A program made the position numbers and the translations under genes. This document shows, one piece after another, positions 56,469 through 64,000 of a DNA stretch of 64,000 nucleotides. Positions within the stretch are counted from its first letter, which is position 1, and each line of letters starts with the position of its first letter. The DNA is from Linanthus parryae. Its lineage: Eukaryota > Streptophyta > Magnoliopsida > Ericales > Polemoniaceae. The stretch is taken from assembly GCA_023055425.1 (NCBI GenBank), contig JALGPY010000003.1, positions 68,184,991-68,248,990 on the forward strand, given 5' to 3'. The notes below the pieces were generated by a model. It was given only the letters and a program-made list of their open reading frames with translations. It was not told where the DNA came from and did no database searches.

Positions 56469-56675
56469 TTTTTCCGATTATAACACAAATCATTGGTCTC
56501 ACACACGATCTTAGTAATTTAAAAATTCTAGCTTCACCCATTCTACAACTGATCTATTATACAATTAGACTCCAAACATACCATACACGGGTACAACTCA
56601 CAGAACATCAAAACGTGTCAAACGAAAAAAGTTATAAAGGACCTTAAAGTTTTTTGCCTACTTGGTCACGTGATG

Positions 56676-57240
56676 TGTTACAAATATGGAGTTGTTGATA
56701 GTTGTAGTAGTTTGAGAGTCTAGGGGTTTTGTTTGTAAATACTAAGAGTTGATAGATGTAATTAGCTAGTTACATGTTGTCAGGATTTGTTGTATAAATA
56801 ATGAAATTTGAAAACCTGCTAAAGAAAGAAGGGTTACTGCTCATCATTTTTTCTTCATCTTCATTTTTCTCTTCATTTTGTTATGGTATCAGAGCCCATG
56901 ATGGTCCATGGTCACCAATTCTACTAAGTTTTCGTCTACAATGCCAATTTTATAATGTTTTCATCGGTGTCTTTCCAAAATTTACTTTCTCCACTCTATT
57001 TTTCGATTAACTGTTTCTTATTGCTCGTTCTCCCCTCACATCCGACGATGAATCTTCATCCACCGCTCTTCTGCCCCGAAGTCTAGATACCATTCTTGTC
57101 ACACTATTGCTTCATGGTGACAGTTACGATACCTGAAATAGATCAATTTAGGTCAACTTGAAGGCTAAAAACAAGTTAGGGTTCATCACTGGTTTTCTCC
57201 CGATTTCAAATTAAGGTGATTTTTTTATGACACATCAACT
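56676..57240 (+). mobile_element. Truncated Ty1/copia element: short LTR, PBS and gag start
   Basis: LTR about 56676-56880 (TGTTACAAATATGG..., TATA box TGTATAAATA near 56790), PBS TGGTATCAGAGCC at 56884-56896, then a degraded gag with LKAKNKLGFITGFLP (about 57160-57205). The element stops where the LINE tail begins at about 57225. The ORF 56801-57010 overlaps LTR and PBS and is not a gene. Confidence 0.75.
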
Positions 57241-59120
57241 TCATTCATGGAAAGCAAGGTCTAAATAAAAAAAGTTAACTGTCTGCCCACGGAATAAACA
57301 ACCGAGAACTCCTACTACAAGCTACAAAAAGAAACAACTACAAACTACACAGGACACCCACAAACGAGCAACAATCACATAGGATGACTATCTAAAATAG
57401 TATATTTTTATAGCATGATGGAATTTCGCAAACTCAGCACAGGAAACCTTCGTCAGACTGCAAAAGACAAGCTGGTTAATCGCTCCTTGATCCTAGAAAA
57501 TAACGGGAGCATCCTAAATGGACGGGCTCGTCTTACTCTGAAAAAGAGACAAGACAGAAGAGCAGTCATAATTCATATTAATACAAGGAATGTTATGATG
57601 TAGCGCAAGTTTAACCTTGTGCTAGACTGTTAAAAGCTTTGTTGGAAGGTGCTAGAGGCAAGATTTTCTCATCGATGACCCATTGAGAGCTGCAACCCCC
57701 ATAGTATGCAGACCAAAATCAGAGGAAAAGTCATTTTAAAACCAAGCACCATCAATGTTAATATTCACAACCCTGTGAGAATCCATGTTGTTATTTCCCT
57801 TGATGAAAGTGATGTTGTTCTTGGGAGTGGAATCAATAACAGGGCAACCCGCACTCGTGGACAAAGCTTTTCTTGGGTAAATCCCGTGGACAAAGCTTCT
57901 CAAGCAGAATCTTTTCATGGTCCATAATCTGCCTTACAACATTCAGAGATAAATTATTATTGTTGAAACTTTGTTGCATCTTTTTTTCCAAATGGACCAG
58001 AGCTAATGGATAGATGGAACATTGTTTGAGTTAGTACAATCCGAAAGGAAGGTATAAAAGGAGGAACCCAACTGAGAATTTGTGCAACAACCATTCCCCA
58101 AAGGTCGAGAAATCTGACATTCCAAAAAGATATGATCCAAGGTTTCCGGGTCACTACCATAGAGGGAGCACCGATCAAATCTTGATTTGAGGCGTTGACT
58201 GAGGAAGCTTCAGGAAGGAAGCTTTTTATAAGAACATTTCCATAAGAAGAATTTCCACTTCTAAAGAATATTAAGACCCCAGATCATTTCTTATCACCAT
58301 GGCCACAACCACCGTTGCTGACAAAAAACCCTAGTGGAAGAGGTCATTTTACTTTCCTCACAAAGAAAATAGTAACCAGATTTTGTCGTGAAATGACATG
58401 ATCTTGTAAATGGCCAGATAAGTTTGTCGCAATCAGAGGAGTCCGTAAGTAGAACTGCAAGAATCTTTCTAGCAATGAAACCAAGAATATGAGCTAGAAT
58501 GACATTCTCATCCCAATTTTGGACTCCCTCAAAAATAAACAAATCAAATCCTTAACCTTTGTGTTTGGTTGAGAAAGCTTATGCCATCGGTATGAGATAG
58601 AGGAACATCAACCCATGGGATCCATTTGTCATCCAAAAGGTTAATGCGCTCCCCATTACCAACTTGTCAACGAAGACCTTTCTTAAGAAGGTCCCATCCA
58701 TACATAACACTCTTGCACACTCAGGAGGCATTACTAGTCATCCAACGTCTAGAAAGTGCTTAATATTTCTGCAAAGAACTTTGGAGAAAAGAATATTCAG
58801 ATTATCGATGATACACCAATATTTGTTAGCAAGGAGGGCTTGATTAAACCAGTCAAAGTTCCTAAGAACAAGACCACCCATGGATTTGGATAAACTAAGG
58901 TTTTCACCAGAGGTAGTTCTGAGAGAGTTTTTCTTGATATGATTCCACCAAACTTCTTTAGGTGGTTAGAAATTTTTGCATTAAGAGTTGCGGAGAGTTT
59001 GAAGGAGGAGCTAACAGAAGTGGGAATGACAGAGAGGAATGATTTGGCGTGTCTTAGTCTCCCAACACTGTAAGAAAATTCTCTTGCATATCCTCCCTGG
59101 TGGAAAAAAGAATGGAATCT
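57230..59120 (-). pseudogene. 5'-truncated LINE (L1-type) remnant
   Basis: On the minus strand: the C-terminal part of RT (NQALLANKYW..., about 58850), VGNGERINLLDDKWIPWVDV (about 58660-58600), the zf-RVT region (WPFTRSCHFTTKSGYYFL and RCSLYGSDPETLDHI, about 58400 and 58160), and a truncated RNase H start (VNINIDGAW, about 57745). It ends in a 3' UTR with GTTTATTCCGTGGG and a T-rich tail towards 57230. Several frameshifts. The upstream endonuclease and most of RT are missing, as usual for dead LINE copies. Confidence 0.8.
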
Positions 59121-59159
59121 TTGGCTTCGTTAGAGATTCCTTCTCGTCAGAATAATGTG

Positions 59160-60160
59160 ATATGTTATTTAAGTTTTGTTCTCACCGTGAGAGTATGATA
59201 ATATCTTGGCTGATCAATCTTTACAGGATGATTTGGAGTTTATGAAGGCCAACCATATGTGGTACTTGGTTGACTTGGCACCTAGACACATGACTATTAA
59301 AAATAAGTGGATTTTTCAAGGTCAAGCGAAGAGCTAAGGGAAGCATAGAAATGCATAAGGTTTGTTTGGTAGCTAAAGTCTACACCCATTGAAGGGATGT
59401 GAACTACGACGAGATACTCTCCCCCTGATTGATTCGATTTGACGAGACAATCTCCTCAATGATCTAGGTGGTGAGGATTGTGTTAATTCGCATAATATTT
59501 GAAATAGTAGCAAACATTGACTTAGAGCTCCATCAGATGGACGTAGCGACTGCATTCTCAATGGATAAATCTTAGAAGAGATCTATATGACTCAACGAGG
59601 GGAATTTGAGGCAAATGGTCAAGAGTACAAAGTGTGTAAACTAATTAAGTCCACACATGGTATTAAGCAATACTCTAGACAATGGTGTTGAGATTTCATC
59701 GAGACATCGTTTACTGTATGTTTACGATGATCGATGAAGATCACTGCATGTACGTCAAGCGCTCCGGGAACAAGTTCATGATCTTGTCAATTCATGAAGT
59801 TTACATACTGTCGGTCAATAACGATTCATGACTACTCGTATTCACTTAGTGGTGGTTTCCTCCCAATTTGTGGTGAAGGATATTGGTGAGGTGAGTTATA
59901 TACCCGTTTGTTCAAAGTTTCTTCTTATATTGTCCCTACATGTGTACATCAAGAAGATACTTGGACACTTCTATACGTTTCCTAAGACACCACAAAAGAT
60001 AGACCAGATGACTAGAGTAATTGATGCAAGTGCAGTTGGGAGTCTGACATATGCCAGGATGTGTACTAGACCCACAATTTGCTATGTAGTCGGATCAGTG
60101 CAGATTTCAGGCGAATCCGAGTCTAGGGAAATGGAAGGCAGTCAAGAGGATACTCATATA
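59160..60160 (+). pseudogene. Decayed Ty1/copia reverse transcriptase
   Basis: Recognisable only in pieces: YLVDLAPRHMTIKNKWIF (about 59260-59310), HQMDVATAFSMD (about 59528-59570), a stretch reading KVCKLIKSTHGIKQ (about 59632-59670), HCMYVKRSGNKFMILS (about 59745-59790) and VGSLTYARMCTRPTICYVVG (about 60030-60095). Stops and frame changes are frequent. The catalytic YVDD block is destroyed. It is older than copia-2. Confidence 0.75.
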
Positions 60161-61130
60161 TCTCAAAGGATTATGGATCACATTTTTTCTATCGCAGTTT
60201 TGAGCTTCAAATTGTCTCATAAAGAGATGCTGACTAGGGGTAGGGACCTAGACACACACAATCTTCCTCATGCGATGCTTTCATGCTTGGTGGTGAGGCC
60301 ATCACAAGGGATACAAATATGCAGTATAGCACTACTCTATCGCGGATGGAGGTTGAGAACGTTCCCTTTTCTGCGAAGGCTCAGGAATGTGTTTTGGTTG
60401 AAAAAGGTTTTGGCCAGTTTTGCATTATCATCAGTGAGAATACCATCCTGCGCAACTCTTGAATTCATCTCCTTGCATCCACTTCTCTTGAGAACACCTG
60501 TAGCGAAGTCCTTGAGTTCGTCTTTGCTCTTCACATCATGCTCCGTGTATCTTGGTTTGGCCTTCTCTTGAGTCTTCGTTCTTCATACTCACAACTATCT
60601 ATCTTACATCTAATAAGAAAGACCTATTGAGGACACTAGATGGGAGAAGAAGACAATAGATGATAAGAGAGACACGACACACATATCATATTTTGCTTAT
60701 CACATAATAAATTTACAAAAATTTATTAAAATCAGAATCAAACCATAAGCAATAAATGTAACCAACCACGTATAAGACCACATTCTTGCACCAGACACCA
60801 CACATCTAATCCAACACAGAATATAAAGTATTCTGGAATTTTTCGGAATGCTTGGATAATGAACAAGCAACTATCTAATTACGATAAATAATAAAATAAT
60901 TGTATAATCATCCTAAAGAGATACATCATATTCCAAACACTAGGATAATTTGTCGTAAATCTTAAAATGTTTGACGTCAAACTCGGTATTTAAGGTCCCC
61001 ACTTGCCTCTAGAAGTGTCATAATTACTAATTAATTAATCTTTAATTAAATTAATATCATATTTTTCCAAAAAGTATGAAAAAATAACAGAAAATAGGAA
61101 ATTAAATTTCAAGCATGTACAATTTTTTTA
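60161..61130. other. No recognisable feature
   Basis: The ORF that runs to 60571 continues past the RT relic without domain. Then AT-rich sequence. Confidence 0.4.
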
Positions 61131-61760
61131 GGACAAAACAGTGAGCAGAGCCCACAGCACGCGCCATCGTGCATCAGGCGGTCCGTGTCTGTCACGCGCG
61201 GCAGACAAGACGCTAAGTCAGCCCTGCAACACCTGACACGGCACATGTCGCTTCATGCACCACATCGTCTCCACATCAGCGTTCAAGGCCTACATGGACT
61301 GCCATGTCAGCCCTAGCTGATGTCAGCATGCCACATCAGCGTTGCGGCCAACTCTGGCGCTTGCGACACATAGTGGCGGGATCGCCTGGTGGGTGAGCTC
61401 CACGCGCCGCTTTCTGGCGAGCTCTACACCGATGGATCCGTCTCGTCGTTCTGATCCCAACCATGTGTTAAAAATTCAATTTTAATGTGTTTGGGAAAAA
61501 AAGTAATTATTTTCTGATCGAAACAGTTCTGATTTAATTTGCACAGAATCTTAAACATGTATAACTTTCTGTACGATAATTCAAAAAATATGAATAATAT
61601 ATATTTGGAATCCTCGTAAAAGATCTATGCGATGATAGGTAATTCATACACAAAAAATACAAGCACGAAATTTGAAACAGATTATATAGCCACAAGTTTT
61701 GCGGGTTTATAGGCAGGAAGCACAACCTTCGACTCTAATACCAGTGAATGATTATCTAAA
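61131..61760 (-). mobile_element. Possible copia leader and PBS relic
   Basis: A GC-rich block (61140-61445) with repeated CACATCAGCG and TGTCAGCC motifs, then AT-rich sequence, then on the minus strand TGGTATTAGAGTC at 61731-61743, one change from the initiator-Met PBS. The arrangement resembles the copia-1 leader. No gag is seen, and the LTR to the right is not established. Confidence 0.35.
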
Positions 61761-63537
61761 GGTAAACCCTAAATAGATAATCATTGAAGAAGCAATTGTG
61801 TTTTACCTCTTGTTGCGTGATCTCATAGACGACTTCCCGATCTTATTATGCTTGTGTTCATGTACTTATCTCCCACCCGTCCGCGTGCACCTCTTGGATG
61901 AACGTGATTATCCACAGAACGTCCCTCCTTTGGATGAGTGTGAGAGAGGAAAAGTGATCATCCGTATAGACTATTTAGTCTCACATGATTTGTGTGGAAC
62001 AATCTATATTTGTAGACATAGTTCCAGTTATTCGCAACATATTCCCCTAAAATTTGTGTCAATTATAGTGCAGTCCCCTGGGTACATATGTAATATTTCT
62101 AATAGATGTGAAGGGGGAAAACTGTGTTTGATTAGGCAAATGATGAAAAAGTTGAAACGATGTTGTGGAATTTATAACACAATAGTGTGTAAAAGACAGG
62201 CATGGGAACAACCAATTGGGAAAAGAAGTTTCTGCAGTGTCTGCAACTTCAGTTGCATAAAGAGGTGCAGAAGCATTTAAATCTAAATTATCTCACTGTT
62301 TTTCTTTTTCCTTCTTTTTTCTTGAAAATAGAAACATTGTGAGCATCGCGGACTCGCAATAGTGGTGGCCAATAGTGGTGGCCATTACCGTAGTAGAGTC
62401 TACTACTCAAGTCTCAATATATAGTCTAGGTGACCTTAGTAAATGTTTATAGTTGGGTTTGCCAAACATCTATCTCGATCTTCATTATATTGTCATTAGA
62501 CATGCGCTCAACACATGCAGCTACAAACATCGATTTATAGCTTAGGAACTGTGAATTGATCATAGATGTACTAGTTTATCCCTGGACTAGAGCTTATCTT
62601 TTATGATATTTTTTTCAAGTTTTGTATGAGAAAAGGGAAAAACCCGATGTACATGTGTTACTACTAATGTTGATGAAGACATTTTTACCTATGTTCAAAT
62701 TTAATTGAAATCTCCGCTAATACGACAGCTAGCTATCTGAAGTTTATCTGTTGTATAGTTTTGGACCATACGATAAATGGTATCCCACATATGCCTGCAA
62801 AAATAAATTCCTATCCCACCTTATCAATATATACGATTCCAAAACATTTACAATGCATTCCCTGCCTATATTTGTAAATGCGCATGTACATTTCGACAAT
62901 GCAGTCATGGTTAGACAAGGCCAAAGATTCTGTAACTTCACTCGTAGTATCCGAAACAAAAAATTCTTCTTCGTCTTCAACGTGTGGGATTTGGACCATC
63001 CTCAACAGAACATTTGTTGTGTTTCTAAGACTTTCTCAAGTAAACAAAATAGCATTGGTAGGATATATATCATGTATAATGTCCTTAACCTCTGACAACA
63101 ACATATTTTTCAAATGTCATGCTTGAAATATAAATTCTGATATTATTCTCTCTTTTCATCTCCACCATATCCTGGAAATTAATTAAAACAATTCTTAATC
63201 GACTTAATCTATGATCCGGCAGACTCACACAGGACTACATGTACGTGTCTGACAAATAAAGATTTCCTTACCTTTAAATAACAAGTTTGATTTTTGAATT
63301 ATAAGGTAACTGAAAATTCATTAAATTTGTAGTGTTACATTGAATGTGAAACACCGTATGATACTGTGGAAACTTGGAAGAATATTACAACAACGGTCAA
63401 TAATAAAAATAGAAAGAAAGAAGAAGAAGAAGATACTTCTCCCAAACCCTATGTAATCTAACGTCGAGAAATTTGAATTCTCAACAACATATCCAAACAA
63501 ACACCATTCCTTAGTCTATCCCAATCTTGTGGTTTTT
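61761..63537. other. Intergenic region downstream of the CER6-type gene
   Basis: ORFs at 61798-62280 and 62744-63126 lack family matches and overlap on opposite strands. A direct repeat AATAGTGGTGGCCA occurs twice at about 62360-62385. No RNA gene recognised. Confidence 0.4.
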
Positions 63538-64000
63538 TCAGAGCTTAACCACATCCGGGATATGGACGGGATAGTAATCAATGCTATCCTTCCAAGGCCC
63601 TTCTTCATTCGATGTTTGGATAGTCCTGTTACACTTCCAAACAGCACTGTTACATTTAAACCCACTCCCAAATGCTATCTGCCAAACCCTATCCCCTTTT
63701 TTCATCCTTCCTTTAGCTTCTATGTAACTCAGCTCATACCACAGAGAAGACGAGGAAGTATTCCCGAAACGGTGCAACGTCATCCTCGACGCCTCCACGT
63801 GCTCCGCCGACAGCTGCAGGTTCTTCTGCAGCTCGTCGATCACCGCCCGCCCTCCGGCGTGGATGCAGAAATGCTCAAAGGCTTGCTTGAAATCAGGTAT
63901 ATATGGTTTCCATTTCCGGTTGAATATTTTCCGGCCGATTAGCGTCATCAGAAAGAGTAACTGCTCGGACGCTGGCAGAACCAGCGGTCCGATAGTTGTG
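63538..64000 (-). CDS. KCS6: 3-ketoacyl-CoA synthase, CER6/KCS6 type (C-terminal part)
   Basis: The minus-strand frame is open from the window edge (64000) to the stop at 63538, giving the last ~153 residues; the N-terminal ~340 residues lie outside. It shows [32 protein letters not shown] with the catalytic His, [14 protein letters not shown], and [17 protein letters not shown] with the catalytic Asn. It ends in [10 protein letters not shown] and [11 protein letters not shown], an ending characteristic of the KCS5/KCS6 (CER60/CER6) subgroup. The enzyme condenses malonyl-CoA with long acyl-CoAs in the ER membrane fatty acid elongase, making C26-C30 acyl chains for cuticular wax and pollen coat. 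No break is seen in the visible part. KCS5 is the alternative. Confidence 0.88.
   Translation of the reverse strand, partial: TTIGPLVLPASEQLLFLMTLIGRKIFNRKWKPYIPDFKQAFEHFCIHAGGRAVIDELQKNLQLSAEHVEASRMTLHRFGNTSSSSLWYELSYIEAKGRMKKGDRVWQIAFGSGFKCNSAVWKCNRTIQTSNEEGPWKDSIDYYPVHIPDVVKL

Overview
This window is plant nuclear DNA, most likely from a eudicot. The evidence is four LTR-retrotransposon lineages typical of plant genomes (Tekay-like and Tat-like Ty3/gypsy, Sirevirus and other Ty1/copia), Stowaway and hAT MITEs, a Helitron terminus, a LINE, and intron-bearing genes of plant-specific metabolism. I could not fix the species. Only three genes look like working host genes: an intronless glutaredoxin-domain/Cys-rich protein (49152-50168, +), a six-exon tetraketide alpha-pyrone reductase TKPR2 (52204-54101, -), and the 3' end of a very-long-chain 3-ketoacyl-CoA synthase of the CER6/KCS6 type (63538-64000, -, running off the window). 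Most of the rest is transposable element, much of it nested.

Layout. 1-5.5 kb: the 3' end and a very long (~3.7 kb) LTR of a Tekay-like Ty3/gypsy element, followed by an inverted, diverged LTR piece of the same family containing a hAT-like MITE. 6.0-6.6 kb: a possible Helitron 5' end. 6.6-24.7 kb: a truncated minus-strand Sirevirus (3' LTR, env-like ORF, RNase H) carrying two later insertions. The first is a ~1.9 kb non-coding insertion in its LTR (7562-9461). The second is an 11.6 kb Tat-lineage Ty3/gypsy element (12210-23820) with perfect CCTTC target duplications. The Tat element has lost gag, protease and the first half of RT. It keeps the rest of pol and a 4.3 kb antisense gene with a plant mobile domain.

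24.7-30.5 kb: host-like sequence with a decayed C2H2 zinc-finger (ZAT-like) pseudogene, MITEs, and two unidentified ORFs, one coiled-coil. 30.54-39.03 kb: a complete, fairly young Ty1/copia element (minus strand, TTTTG duplications, LTRs about 98% alike by eye) whose genes are broken mostly by single-base deletions. 39.89-46.61 kb: an older, heavily mutated Ty1/copia element (plus). 46.9 kb: a textbook Helitron 3' end. 48.3-48.9 kb: a hAT MITE with a perfect 8-bp duplication.

49-54.1 kb is the gene island (glutaredoxin gene, a broken partial duplicate of TKPR2, TKPR2 itself). 54.4-60.5 kb holds a Stowaway, a short non-autonomous LTR element, copia relics and a LINE. 60.5-63.5 kb is mostly featureless, and the CER6-type gene closes the window.

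TKPR2 and KCS6/CER6 are neighbours in Arabidopsis (AT1G68540 and AT1G68530, from memory), so the right side of the window looks like an ancient gene pair pushed ~9 kb apart by transposons. TKPR2 acts in pollen-wall (sporopollenin) synthesis and CER6 in cuticular wax and pollen-coat lipid synthesis. The most unusual object is the antisense plant-mobile-domain gene kept inside an otherwise crippled Tat element.
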